64,000 nucleotides of DNA from Tritrichomonas musculus (Eukaryota; Parabasalia; Tritrichomonadida; Tritrichomonadidae), in NCBI GenBank assembly GCA_039105265.1, contig JAPFFF010000040.1, positions 62,001 through 126,000 on the forward strand. The letters are read 5' to 3'. Shown here one piece after another: positions 28,795 through 40,516 of this stretch. Every line of letters begins with the position of its first letter. The stretch's first letter is position 1. The position numbers were made by a program, and so were the translations under genes. The notes under the pieces were generated by a model. That model searched no databases. It was not told the DNA's origin and saw only the letters and a list, made by a program, of their open reading frames with translations.

Positions 28795-28840
28795 TTCTCT
28801 TGGGAGGAATCGAACCTCCATTCCGGGATTCAGAGAGAAG
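28795..28840 (-). tRNA. 3' half of a tRNA-Gln(CTG), truncated, with T-run terminator
   Basis: Read on the minus strand, this piece has an anticodon loop CTCTGAA (anticodon CTG, with U33 and A37 in place), a 3' anticodon strand TCCCG, a four-base variable loop GAAT, a perfect T arm (GGAGG-TTCGATT-CCTCC), the 3' acceptor strand CAAGAGA, discriminator A, and then a run of about 14 T, the normal RNA polymerase III terminator. The D arm, 5' acceptor strand and 5' anticodon strand (CGGGA expected) are missing: the sequence before the loop is unrelated. TTCTCT at the left edge happens to pair with AGAGAA of the acceptor. It is a broken tRNA gene, or the template of a tRNA-half-like RNA if something promotes it. 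Confidence 0.65.
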
Positions 28841-28899
28841 TTATTATTTCAATTGTTTTCGGTTATTTAAAAAAAAAAATTATTTTAATTTGGGAAGAA

Positions 28900-31800
28900 A
28901 TGAATTCTCAAAATTACTTGGATATGATGAAAAATAATCAGGGAAATATTTTGCAATTTCTAGAAGAAGAAGAAGAAGCCAATTCTGATGAGCAATTTCA
29001 AATTCTTAAAGATATATTTAATGATACAAAGATAAAAGATAATATTTTTGAATTTTTGTCATTATTGCATTTGATTTCCAAAATAGCAGATAATTTTCAT
29101 CGCTCCCCAGCTTTTATTTGCAAAATCGAGAGAATTTTACGTTTTTTCAAAGAAGATATCAAAAAATATTTCTCAAATTCAGAAATTTTCAATATTTTCA
29201 AGAAAAACAAAAGGATTCTTCTTTTTCTTATTGAAGAAAAAATAATATTTTTTGATGAATATATTGTTAAAAAAATTACAACTAACAAAAAATTTATTAC
29301 AGCCAATTATCCACAGTATTTTCAACCAGAAATTCAACCATTCATTAATGAGAAATGGTTTCCAAGACATGAAAGAAAAAATAGTTGGTTTAAGACGATA
29401 AAGAATGAATTGCCTGCTGATTTTTATTTAAAAAGAAAGAAAGGTGAAAATGATCATCCTCTCTGTGAATTAATTAGAAATGACTTTATTGATGAATTCA
29501 TTATGTACATCACACAAAATACTATTTCACTTAACTCAGTAATTAATCCATCGATTTATGAGACGAATCAATTTTTGATCAAAAAACAAACAGAAAAAGA
29601 TGGAATTAGTTTGATTGAATACGCAGCATTTTTTGGATCACTTCAAATATTTAAGCATTTACGTTTTGGAAGAGTCAAACTGACAGAATCTTTATGGTCT
29701 TTGGCCATTCATGGTCAAAATGCAGAACTAATTCATTTACTTGAGGATGATCATGTTGATTTGAAAGACAAAACATACAAGTATTACTTCTACGAATCAC
29801 TCAAATGCCACCACAACAACATTGCAGATTATTTTCTAGACAACTTTATGAAAGGAGATGAAGAAAATCTGCGAAGTACATTCAATCAAAGCCTCAAGTT
29901 TTATAATTTCGCTTTTCTGAAGAATGATTTCATTGATGAAGATTCATTATTCAATCTGTGCAAGTATGACTATTGTACACTTGTTGATTCTCTTTTGCAA
30001 AACAAAGATATTGATATAAACAAAAAAATAATTTATCAACAATTGGTTAATGTAATTTCTTATTATAATTGTTTTATACAATTAAAACAATGATATTCTA
30101 ATAATATTCAAATGCTTGCATTTTAATGTAATTCAAAATTATATATTTGAATACAATTCATTATAATGTGTTTTAATGTAATTCAAAATTATATATTTAA
30201 ATAAAATTGAAATTGTATATTTCAATTCTATTCAAAATCTTAGATTTTAATAAGATTCAAAATTGTATATTTTAATAAGATTCAAAATTATATATTTTAA
30301 TAAGATTCAAAATTATATATTTTAGTAAGATTCAAAATTATTTCATTTGAATAAAATTACGAATTGTATGTTTCAATTCAATTCAAAAACACATTTTTTG
30401 ATAAAATTCAAAATTTTTTTATTTGAATAAAATTCAAATTCATGTAATTTTTTATCATATTCAAATTTTAATATTAATAAAATTTATAATCGTATTTCAA
30501 TGGAATTATTATATAATTTAATAAGACAGCATTATTTAAAGCAGTTGAGAAAGAGAATATTGGAATTGTCAAACTTTTATTATCATATGATAAAATTGAT
30601 GTCAATATTCTTAACATTATAATAATTTTTCTAATAAAATTGAAAATCATTTATTCCAATGACATTCAAAACATATCTTTCAATATAATTAAGAATCCTA
30701 TATTTCAGTTACATTCAAAAACATATCTTTTCATAAAATTCAAATCATTTATTCCAATGAAATTATTACATAATTTTATAAGACAGCTTTATTTGAAGCA
30801 GTTGAGAAAGAGAATATTGAAATTGTCAAACTTTTATTATCATATGATAAAATTGATGTCAATATTCTTAACATTATAATAATTTTTTTAATAAAATTGA
30901 AAATAAAATATTTTGATTCAATTCAAAAACATATATTTCAATAGAATTGAAAATCATATATTTCAATGACATTCAAAACATATATTTCAATAAAATTGAA
31001 AATCATATATTTCAATAAAATTCAAAAAATATCTTTCAATAAAATTAAGAATCCTACATTTCAATTACATTCAAAAACATATATTTTCATAAAATTCAAA
31101 ATAATATATTTCAATGATATTTTAAATCATATATTTCAATGTAATTGAAAATCATATTTTTCAATCACATTCAAATTCATATATTTCAACTGCATTCAAA
31201 TTCATTTTTTTCAATACAGTTATAATTCATATATTTCAATACAGTTGTAAAATCATATATTTCAATGAAATTGAAAATCATATATTTCAACGAAATTTAT
31301 TATCATATATTCTAATGTCATTCAAAATCCTATTTCTCAATATAATTGATTATTATATATTTAAATGTCATTCAAAATCATAAACTTCAATTGTATTTGG
31401 AGTTATCTATTATAATAGAATTATTATATGAATTTATAAGACAGCATTATTTGAAGCAGTTGAGAAAGAGAATATTGAAATTGTCAAACTTTTATTATCA
31501 AATGATAAAATAGATGCCAATATTCTTAACATTATAATAATTTTTTTTTATAAAATTGAAAATAAAATATTTTGATTTCATTCAAAAACATATATTTCAA
31601 TAAAATTGAAAATCATATATTCCAATGGTATTTAGAACATATCTTTCAATACTATTCAAAATCATATATTCCAATGGTATTTAGAACATATCTTTCAATA
31701 CTATTCAAAATTTTATATTTAAATATAGTTGAAAATCATATATTTCAATACAATTGAAAATTTTATATTTCAATGATGTTCAAAATTATATATTTCAATA

Positions 31801-34800
31801 CAATTGAAAATTTTATATTTCAATGATGTTCAAAATTATATATTTCAATGAAATTCAAAAGCATATATTCAAATGACATTAACAAACATATTTTCAAATG
31901 AAATCAAAAATCATATATTTTTATTATATTCATTATCATATATTCTAATGTCATTCAAAATTATATACTTAATAATGTTTTAAAAGCATATATTTAAATA
32001 GAATTGAAAATTGTATATTTAAAATATATTCAAAATCATATATTTTAATTGTATTCAAAATATTATATTTCAATGAAATTCAAAATCATATATTTCAATG
32101 TAGTTGAAAAATATATTTCAAATGAAATTAAAAATTATTTAGTTTAATCGCATTCATAATCATATATTTATATGAGATTGAAAATCGCATTTTTCAATGA
32201 AATTAAAGTCTTTTATTTCAATAGAATTGAAAATTATATATTTCAATTACATTCAAAATTATATTTCAATTCCATTCAAAAACATATAATTGGATTTCAT
32301 TTAAAATCATATATTAATTACATTTAAAATCATATATTTAAAGAAAGTTCAAAATTATATTTCAATGAAATTCAAAATCATATATTTCAATGAAATTTTA
32401 TCATTATTTTATAAGACAGTATTATTTACAGCAGTTGAGAAAGGAAATGTTGAAATCATCAAACTTTTATTAGCAAATGATAAAATTGATGTTAATATCC
32501 TTAATATTATAAATTCTTTTTAACAAAATTGAAAATTACATATTTTAATGATATTCAAATTATATGATTTCAATAGCAATAAGTACAGTTTGTTAAGAAT
32601 TCAAAATTGTATATTTCAATGATATTCAAAATCATATATTTCAGTAAAATTTGAAATCATATATTTCAATGAAATTTGAAATCATATATTTCAATGAAAT
32701 TGTTACATATTTTTATAAAACTGCATTATTTGAAGCTGTTATGAGAAATAACATTGAAATCATCAAGCTTTTATTATCTTATGACAAAATTGATGTCAAT
32801 ATCCTTAATATTATATTGTTTTTTTTTAACGAAATTATATATATATATATTTCAATTGCATTTAAAAGCACCTATTTAAATGAAATTGGAAATCAAATAT
32901 TTCAATTCCATTAAAAATCATATATTTCAATTACATTCATAATCACATATTTCAATAAAATTATTAAATAAATTTATAAGACAGCATTATTTGCTGCGAT
33001 TGAGAAAAAGAATATTGTATTGGTCAAACTTTTATTAGGACATGATAAAATTGATGTTAATATTCTTAATATTATAAAAAAAATTTTTTAATAAAATTGA
33101 AAATTGATAATTTCAATGACATTTAAATCATATTTATCAATTTCATTTAAAATCATATTATTTCAATTGGGTTCAAAATTAAGTATTTCAATGAAATTGC
33201 TATATAATTATATATGACAGCATTATTTTTAGCAGTTCATATAAAGAATCTTGAAATTATTAAGCTTTTATTAGCACATAGCAAAATTGATGTTAATATC
33301 CTCAATATTATTATCATTTTTTAATAAAATTGAAATTTAGATATTTCAATGGTATTCAAACTCAAATGATTCAATAAAATTGAAAAACATATATTTCAAG
33401 TCCGTTCAAATTCATATATTTCAATTTCATTCAAAATCATATTCTAATGAAATTATTAAATATTTTTATGAGACTGTTTTATTTGAAGCTGTTTTAGAAG
33501 AAAATATTGAAATTGTCAAACTTTTATTAGAACATGATAAAATTGATGTCAATATCCTTAATATTATGTTAATCTTTTCTAATAAAATCGATATTCATAT
33601 ATTTTAATGATATTTAAAATTAGATATTTCAATGAAATTGAAAAACAAATATTTCAATTCCGTTCAAAATCATATATTCCAATTCCATTCAAAATCATAT
33701 TCTAATGAAATTATTAAATATTTTTATAAGACTGCCTTATTTGAAGCTGTTAAAAACGAAAATATTGAAATTGTCAAACTTTTATTAGAACATGATAAAA
33801 TTGATGTCAATATCCTTAATATTATGTTAATCTTTTTTAATAAAATCGATATTCATATATTTTAATGATATTTAAAATTAAATATTTCAATGAAATTGAA
33901 AAACAAATATTTCAATTCCGTTCAAAATCTTATATTCCAATTTCATTCAAAATCATATTCTAATGAAATTATTTAATATTTTTATAGGACTGCTTTATTT
34001 GAAGCTATTGAGAAAGAGAATATTGTAATTGTCAAACTTTTATTGGCAAATGATAAAATTGATGTTAATATCCTTAATATTATATTTTTCATTTTTAATA
34101 AAATTGAATATTATGTATTTTAATGATATTCAAAATATATATTTCAATTACATTAATGATCATATATTTCAGTGACATTCAAAATCATATATTTCAATAA
34201 AATTTAAAATTGTATACATTAACGAAATTCAAAATCATTTTTTTCAATAAAATTCGAAATCATATTTGTCAATGGTATTCCAAATTATATATATATCAAT
34301 AACGTTCAAAACTATATATAAATGAAATTCAAAATCATATATTTCAATCCAATTCAAAATTACATGTTTCAATTTCATTCAACATCATGCAATTCAATTA
34401 CATTCAAAATCATATATACCAATGAAATTAATACATAATTTTATAAGACCGCTTTATATGCTGCTATTGAAAAAGAGAATGATGAAATGGTCAAACTTTT
34501 ATTAACAAATGATAAAATTGATGTTAATATCCTTAATATTATAATAGTTTTTTTTATAAAATTGAAAATTTCATATTTCAATGATATTTGAATCATATAT
34601 TTCAATTTCATTTAAAAATCATATATATTAATGATATTTAAAATTATATATTTTTGTGAAATAAAAAATTGAATATTTCAATTCCGTTTAAAATCAGATA
34701 TTTCAATTCCATTCAAATTCATATATTTCAATTACATTCAAAATTATACATTTTAACAATATTTAAACTTTATATCTTTATAAAATTATGTAATGATTTT

Positions 34801-34961
34801 ATAAAACAGCATTACACTTTGCTGTGGAAATGGATTATTTTTTAATAATAAATCTTTTATTAAAAATGAAAAGCATTGATGTTAATCTTGAAGATTCAAA
34901 TGGGAAGAAGCCAATTGATTATTCAAAAGATGACCAAATAAAACGACTGCTTTCTAAATGA
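28900..34961 (+). CDS. Exploded ankyrin gene, locus 2 (DUF3447 type, 12 modules)
   Basis: The continuous frame 28900-30093 (397 codons) is the DUF3447/ankyrin N-terminal region (RFFKEDIKKYFSNSEIF, RILLFLIEEKIIFFDEY, LIEYAAFFGSLQIFKHL, KCHHNNIADYFLDNF). It ends within a partial repeat. Twelve single-repeat modules follow at 30523, 30780, 31438, 32413, 32717, 32978, 33214, 33470, 33728, 33986, 34445 and 34803. The first eleven are each exactly 96 nt (KTALFEAVEKENIEIVKLLL...DVNILNI), with no stop or indel in any. The last ends in a C-terminal helix (KRLLSK) and TGA at 34959. The spacers are stop-rich. With spacers removed, the product would be an ankyrin protein of roughly 800 residues. Removal is inferred, not shown. 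Confidence 0.6.
30094..34802. repeat. Minisatellite-like spacers of about 25 bp between modules, locus 2
   Basis: Spacers of 140-880 bases consist almost wholly of a degenerate unit of about 25 bases like CATATATTTCAATGAAATTCAAAAT, with the palindromic pair TTTCAAT/ATTGAAA. There are well over a hundred copies by eye. Modules at 33470, 33728 and 33986 are spaced exactly 258 bases apart with near-identical spacers, so module plus spacer duplicated recently as a unit. Other spacings vary (236 to 975). Confidence 0.85.
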
Positions 34962-35440
34962 TTTTCATTCTTAAAAATTGCAATTAATAAAAAATTGATC
35001 TTCTTTAAAACTTAAGTATTTTTTCCACTGTATTATAATTTTTTTTCCTATCTAATAAAAGGATTTAACTGATACATGCAAATGAAGCAAAAAATAATTT
35101 ATATACTCATGCTATTAAATAAAGTTGATTGTGAAATTGGAAGAGTTATAATTTTTGCATAAACTTATCTATCATTATTTTATATCTTTGATATAATAGT
35201 AACCTTTTATGTAATATTATATGTCATTGCTTTTGTTTAGATGATGAGATGTAATATTGAAGCAATCTTTCTGATTATTCCATTTTGAAAAGGGAAAAAC
35301 ATGATAATTTAAAAAGATTTTAAGGTTAAAAATAAGAGTTTTGGGTTATAAAAAAAAAAAAAAAGAAATAAAGGCAGAATTTCAAATATTTTATTGAATT
35401 TCAAATGATCGTTATTACAAGTGTAATAAACATAAAATAT
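34962..35440. other. Intergenic between convergent genes
   Basis: This lies between the ends of the locus 2 ankyrin gene and the cyclase gene on the other strand. It is AT-rich with an A-run at about 35351-35364. No gene or RNA is seen. Confidence 0.7.
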
Positions 35441-38400
35441 TTATTTATTCGTTTGATCTTCAAGAATTGGTATTGATGAAGAAGCATCTAATAAAACATT
35501 AGTATTTGAAACAGGTGACACTAAGTATGCCATCGTTTTACCTTTCCCTTTTAAAAACACTTCGCCTCTTTCTTCGACTTGGAAATCTTCATCGCAAATC
35601 AAGTCGAATGTTGATTTTGGAATCTGAGCTTTTCCAGGTACGTCAGTTGTCTGTAATCTTGCAGCCACGTTAATTGGATCGCCTATAATATCGAACACAG
35701 GCTTATCAGTACCTAAAACGCCTGCAAGAAGAGGTCCGCCGCTATTAATTCCGACTCTTAATTGCAAATTAGCATTTAATTTAATATTAACATCATCTAA
35801 CTCTTTAAGACAATCCATTCCAAACCTAAGAATTTGAATTGCATGCATTTTAGGTTCAACTGTTTCATCTGAGAAAAGGCCAGCTGCAGCCATATAAATG
35901 TCACCGATTAATTTAATTTTAGTAATTAAATCATATTTCTTAGCACAAGCATCGAAAGCAGCGAAAACTTTAGATAAGCTTCCCATGATTTCTTGAGGAG
36001 ACAAACCTGATGCATATTCACTAAATTTAACAATATCTGTGAAAATAATTGATGCTGATTGGACAGTGAAAGAAATGTCTTTTTCTCCTCGATTTAAACG
36101 AACAACAATATCACGAGGAAGAATATGATAAAGAAGATTTTCGCTTTGAGCTTTGGCTCTTTCTGCTTCTCTTTGTTGTTGGACCAATTCAGTTTCATCT
36201 CGAATAATAAAAACAAAAGAATCAACATTAATTGAACTTGAATGATGATCATCTTCATTTGCATTGATTTGACCATGACTTGACATTCCTAAAATTGTAA
36301 CACCAGCAGGCATTTCTCTTTCATCATCTGTCAAACAAATGTAATGATCTTCATAAACCATTCCGCACTGACCATTTTTCATTAATTCTAGTTGATTCGA
36401 TATTCTTTCAGCATCACTTGTAGCAATGTTTTCATTTTCCTTACTATTTTCTTTCTCTTGTTGTTTTTCATTATGTTGATCTTCAGTAAGATCAACAAAG
36501 AAGGTCGAAATGTGTTGACCAAGCATTTGATCAGGTGTGAAACCAAGTGTTTCAGTAACAGCTGGATTAACTATTTCAATTGCTCCTGCCGAATTGGTGC
36601 AAATAATTGGATCATGTGACATGAAGAGAACACTTTGTGATGTTGACATTTCTGATTTTGTTTTCAATTCTTTCTTGCTCATCACAAAATTTTGAAGTTT
36701 CTTATTAGAAAAGAATGTCGATGGTGGCAATCTTTGAACCAAAAACATTCCAGCACTATAAATAACAACAGATTTTATATAGAAAATCATATTAATTACA
36801 AAAATAAAGACAATTACAATCATTCCGCAAATGAAATAGATTAAAGTTTTCTTTTCAAATTCTTTACACATTATTATGTTAATATCATGAATTCTATCAA
36901 CAGCTTGTTCAAGTCTCTCAAGAAGATGTCTATTTAATAAATGAAGAGTATGGGTTATAAAAGAATTGTTGAAATTTCCACCCGTTGAATCTATTTCATT
37001 CATTATTTCTTCAACCATTGTTATAAAAAGACCTACACCTTGAGAAGCTGAAGAACAACGATAACTATCATGCATATCTGTAGTGTTTTCGATTGTTACA
37101 TCGCATAAAGTTTCTGTATTAATACTATCAAGTTCTTCATCAAATCCGCTACTTGGGCCAACAAGTTCATTTCCTTTCAATAATTCTTCATTTGCATTAT
37201 TTAACTGAACAAGTCCTGAGCGTGTTAAATAAAGCATTTTCGCTCGAGTTGAAACAACTCTATCTGATGATGATAAATTAAATGAGCTTGATCCATTTAA
37301 GATAACTGCATGAAGAATATAATTCATAACTTCAACAGAACTGGCCATTCTAATTGATGCAAGAAGATTCCATCTTCCCAATTTTTTAACATTTCCATTT
37401 AATTCTTTAATTTCAGAAAACATTAAATATATAATAACTGCTGTTGCAATGAATAAAATTGCATCTAAAACTTGAAGAATAAGCCAAAGTTTGCTTCTTG
37501 GTTTTCTTTCAGAAGGTTGAACTAATTCAACAGTTGAATCTTTTCTAATTGGTTTTCGTGCTTCATCTTTTGCATCTTGACTTACATTTAATAAAAGATT
37601 AACAAGTTTGTTAGCATCTTTAAAGAACAATCTAATAAAGACAAATGTTGGAATCAAAAAGATTGTTAATGGAACAACAGGAAAAGCAAAAGAGAAAACA
37701 TTAATAAATCTATCTTCAGCTTCACAAAGACTAACTTCATGTTGCATTAATGTTTGGAATAATTGCAATGTTGAAAGTTCAAGTATAGGTTGATTTGACA
37801 TAATTTCACATATTTCATTAGAATTATACCAAAGACCTTCTTCAACCTTTTTAGCAGCTACTTGTTCAACTACAAAATGCATGTAAGATTCCATAGTTTT
37901 CAATGATAATTTACGTTCACCACCAGGAATTCCATCATAACATGAATAAAAAGAAACCTCGTTATTCATCATTATTTTAGCAAAAGCATAAATGTTTTCA
38001 TTCTTATTTTGACCCAAAAGAGATAAATCTAAAATTAATTGATTAAATGAGTTATAAGAAATCCGATTATTTCGATGAATTAATGTATCAGAAATTTGAT
38101 CATCAATACGAAACATATCGGAATTATAACTAGTTGTTCCTGATTTATTTTTATATGTCAAATAGTTGTCCTTTCTATCAAGATTATTGAAGAAATCCAA
38201 TGAAGTAAATCTGTTTGAAAAATAAGCAAATTTAAGAGTTATTCCAAGAACAGATAAATCCAAATAAAACCTAGCTTTTGAAGCCAAATTCAAATAATAC
38301 ATTGAATTACTTCTTCGAACAACATAATCATCAATATAAAAGTAAACACCAAGATAAAGAGCAAGCCCACCAAACAAGATTAACAAAGCAATGAAAAGCA

Positions 38401-40516
38401 ATAATTTAGAAGTATAACTTTTTCTATGCTTTAAAGATCGATGCATTTCAAGTCTTAAAACAGCTTGTTTAAAAAGTTGTCGTCCAAGAGTTTCTTTTAT
38501 TTCAGGATCAAGATTATAATTAGAAAAAAGACTCGATGCAGATGATGACAATGATCCTTGATATTCATGTGAGCCCGAATTGCCTGAATGAACTGTTCCA
38601 TTTGCACTACCTGCTGCAGTTTCAGCTTTTTTGGTCTTGAAACTTCCTTGATAATCAACAATTCCATTCTTTAAATAGAGTGGATAATGTCTGGCCAAAT
38701 TAATGAAAGGAACATCGACGATGAAATTTCTACCAAGTTCAATCATGTTTGTCCTCTGCTTCATTAATAATGCTCTTTCTAGATCCATTTGGCATTCAAT
38801 CAGAAAAGTGCAGTATTCATCACTGAACTTTTGAAAGTTAGGAAAATCACGAATTGCATCTTCCCATTTATTATCGATCTTCCAACCGACATTAGAAAGC
38901 ATTTCCAAATAGAAAACGTTAGCTGTTTTTGATCCCCAGAAAGAATAAACGTCTTCATAAGCCTGATTCGAAGCACTTTTTAACTCATTCAAACGGCGGT
39001 TAGAATCAGGTGAAATTGAAGATTGTCTCAGCATTTTAATCCGATAAATTTGAAACAGTAAAAATCTTTGATGATAATTTAAAGAACGAAACTGTGAGAC
39101 ATGACTCAAAATGCTGTTCATCTTACGTGCAGCACCAGGAAAGAAGCACATGTAATGCACAGCTTGCATCATCACTTCTACTGTTGGAAAATGGTTGACG
39201 GTGTAATTAATTGCTGAAAACTTGTAAAACAAAGGCAGGCAATTTGTGAAACTAATATGAATTGCCATTAATGCTGAATTTTCATCTCTAAACAATTTAT
39301 GGTCGTAAAAAAGTGCCGTTTCTTGGTTGTTTGTCATGTTGTTCTGACTACTTTCTTGTGGATTTGCATCAAGCGAATCAACTTCATCTGACAACTGCTT
39401 CACTTGTTTCAAAACGCTGTTGTAACGATAGTTCACGAAGAAGTAAGAGATGGTCATTGATGCAAAAAGTGACACCAATGGAAGCACCAAACCAGCTATA
39501 TAGAAAAAGTGGACGCCGGAATGAACTAAACCGTCATTTGGTGGCGGTTTTACAAAATGTAAAATGAAGAAAATTAGATCATTTATCCACGTTGAAAGTA
39601 AAACGCCAATGAAAACAATGTTGGCAAATTTGCTATGAAAAACTAGATAAATAACATTTTTCATAGAAACCGCTCCGATAGCTATATGTGCCAATTGAAC
39701 GATAATCATGGCCCACGTATTAAAAAGTGAAAAAATACACTGGAAAATAACCGTCGATGAGCATGTAATGAGCAAGAAAAACGGAATTTTAAGACTGAAT
39801 GACGAAAAAGGTCCCTTTGAAATTGTCGTTGATTGATTCATTAACATAAAGCCAAGATAAATATAGGACATGGAAACAAAGTACATTAAAAAGGAAACAA
39901 ACATGTAAAACCAATTCAACTTGCCACCACTTAAAACTATGTTTCGAACAGCAGCACCAAAAAAGGCGCCAATTGGAATATTCATTGCATGTGAAGCTAC
40001 AGCAAAACCGATCCTGAGAGTATAAAAAGAAAAGATTTTGAGTTTGTTTAATCGAAATGCGCCTAAAATTTCTGATGAAACTGAAATAATCGAAAAAACA
40101 AATGCTGCTAATACTAATAATGCGGGAATAGTTAAATTGGATTCGCCTTTAGTATCGCCAACGATTGAATCTAATTTCGGATCTTGAATGCGAAAATACC
40201 AAGCTATTGCTTCTAAGTAGTGGAAAACTGTAATTATTTTTGCATTTGCGGGATATTGGGTTCGGCCTTCGTTTACTTCATACCAATACTTATTAAATGG
40301 ATATAATGACGAAAATATAATCTGAAAATATACATAAGCTGCAGCTGTGGCATAAATAAAAGTAGGTATATGAGATTTTGTACAAACTTGATCAAAAATT
40401 TGGAATAAAGCATCCAATTTTGTGGTTGTTCCGTGAACTAATTGCGATTTGCCTGGTTCTGTTTTAGATTCTGACTGAGATCGTGATATAACTGATGGTT
40501 CAACGGAATTTTTCAT
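35441..40516 (-). CDS. Membrane receptor-type adenylyl cyclase with PAS domain
   Basis: This 1,691-residue protein makes a cyclic nucleotide from NTP at a membrane. The N-terminal 380 residues contain about seven hydrophobic spans. Further spans lie near residues 715, 950, 1015 and 1250, with large soluble loops between. A PAS domain (SHDPIICTNSAGAIEIVNPA) sits near 1300-1350, and the class III cyclase domain at about 1480-1670. The metal Asp residues are in FTDIVKFSE and KLIGDIYMA, and the nucleotide-binding part reads VFDIIGDPINVAARLQ. At the two base-selecting positions it has Lys (KIKLIGD) and Asp (FDIIGD), the adenylyl-cyclase combination rather than the Glu/Cys of guanylyl cyclases. Large PAS-cyclases of this layout form a big trichomonad family. 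The domain is single, so it should act as a homodimer. ATG 40514-40516 follows an AT-rich leader. Confidence 0.93.
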   Translation of the reverse strand: MKNSVEPSVISRSQSESKTEPGKSQLVHGTTTKLDALFQIFDQVCTKSHIPTFIYATAAAYVYFQIIFSSLYPFNKYWYEVNEGRTQYPANAKIITVFHYLEAIAWYFRIQDPKLDSIVGDTKGESNLTIPALLVLAAFVFSIISVSSEILGAFRLNKLKIFSFYTLRIGFAVASHAMNIPIGAFFGAAVRNIVLSGGKLNWFYMFVSFLMYFVSMSYIYLGFMLMNQSTTISKGPFSSFSLKIPFFLLITCSSTVIFQCIFSLFNTWAMIIVQLAHIAIGAVSMKNVIYLVFHSKFANIVFIGVLLSTWINDLIFFILHFVKPPPNDGLVHSGVHFFYIAGLVLPLVSLFASMTISYFFVNYRYNSVLKQVKQLSDEVDSLDANPQESSQNNMTNNQETALFYDHKLFRDENSALMAIHISFTNCLPLFYKFSAINYTVNHFPTVEVMMQAVHYMCFFPGAARKMNSILSHVSQFRSLNYHQRFLLFQIYRIKMLRQSSISPDSNRRLNELKSASNQAYEDVYSFWGSKTANVFYLEMLSNVGWKIDNKWEDAIRDFPNFQKFSDEYCTFLIECQMDLERALLMKQRTNMIELGRNFIVDVPFINLARHYPLYLKNGIVDYQGSFKTKKAETAAGSANGTVHSGNSGSHEYQGSLSSSASSLFSNYNLDPEIKETLGRQLFKQAVLRLEMHRSLKHRKSYTSKLLLFIALLILFGGLALYLGVYFYIDDYVVRRSNSMYYLNLASKARFYLDLSVLGITLKFAYFSNRFTSLDFFNNLDRKDNYLTYKNKSGTTSYNSDMFRIDDQISDTLIHRNNRISYNSFNQLILDLSLLGQNKNENIYAFAKIMMNNEVSFYSCYDGIPGGERKLSLKTMESYMHFVVEQVAAKKVEEGLWYNSNEICEIMSNQPILELSTLQLFQTLMQHEVSLCEAEDRFINVFSFAFPVVPLTIFLIPTFVFIRLFFKDANKLVNLLLNVSQDAKDEARKPIRKDSTVELVQPSERKPRSKLWLILQVLDAILFIATAVIIYLMFSEIKELNGNVKKLGRWNLLASIRMASSVEVMNYILHAVILNGSSSFNLSSSDRVVSTRAKMLYLTRSGLVQLNNANEELLKGNELVGPSSGFDEELDSINTETLCDVTIENTTDMHDSYRCSSASQGVGLFITMVEEIMNEIDSTGGNFNNSFITHTLHLLNRHLLERLEQAVDRIHDINIIMCKEFEKKTLIYFICGMIVIVFIFVINMIFYIKSVVIYSAGMFLVQRLPPSTFFSNKKLQNFVMSKKELKTKSEMSTSQSVLFMSHDPIICTNSAGAIEIVNPAVTETLGFTPDQMLGQHISTFFVDLTEDQHNEKQQEKENSKENENIATSDAERISNQLELMKNGQCGMVYEDHYICLTDDEREMPAGVTILGMSSHGQINANEDDHHSSSINVDSFVFIIRDETELVQQQREAERAKAQSENLLYHILPRDIVVRLNRGEKDISFTVQSASIIFTDIVKFSEYASGLSPQEIMGSLSKVFAAFDACAKKYDLITKIKLIGDIYMAAAGLFSDETVEPKMHAIQILRFGMDCLKELDDVNIKLNANLQLRVGINSGGPLLAGVLGTDKPVFDIIGDPINVAARLQTTDVPGKAQIPKSTFDLICDEDFQVEERGEVFLKGKGKTMAYLVSPVSNTNVLLDASSSIPILEDQTNK

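Noticed and set aside
30599-30618. TTCTTAAC at module ends resembling a U12 branch site
   Set aside because: It lies at the wrong side of the spacer for a branch point and, like the previous item, follows from coding sequence.
30640-31148. Short frames inside locus 2 spacers
   Set aside because: They are chance openings in the 25-base AT repeat (low-complexity Ile/Phe/Lys peptides) without any family features.
32495-32512. ATATCCTT at module ends, identical to the U12-type intron 5' splice site
   Set aside because: It is only the codons for N-I-L in later locus 2 modules. It is ATATTCTT in the first three and absent from loci 1 and 3, so it is not a conserved splice signal.
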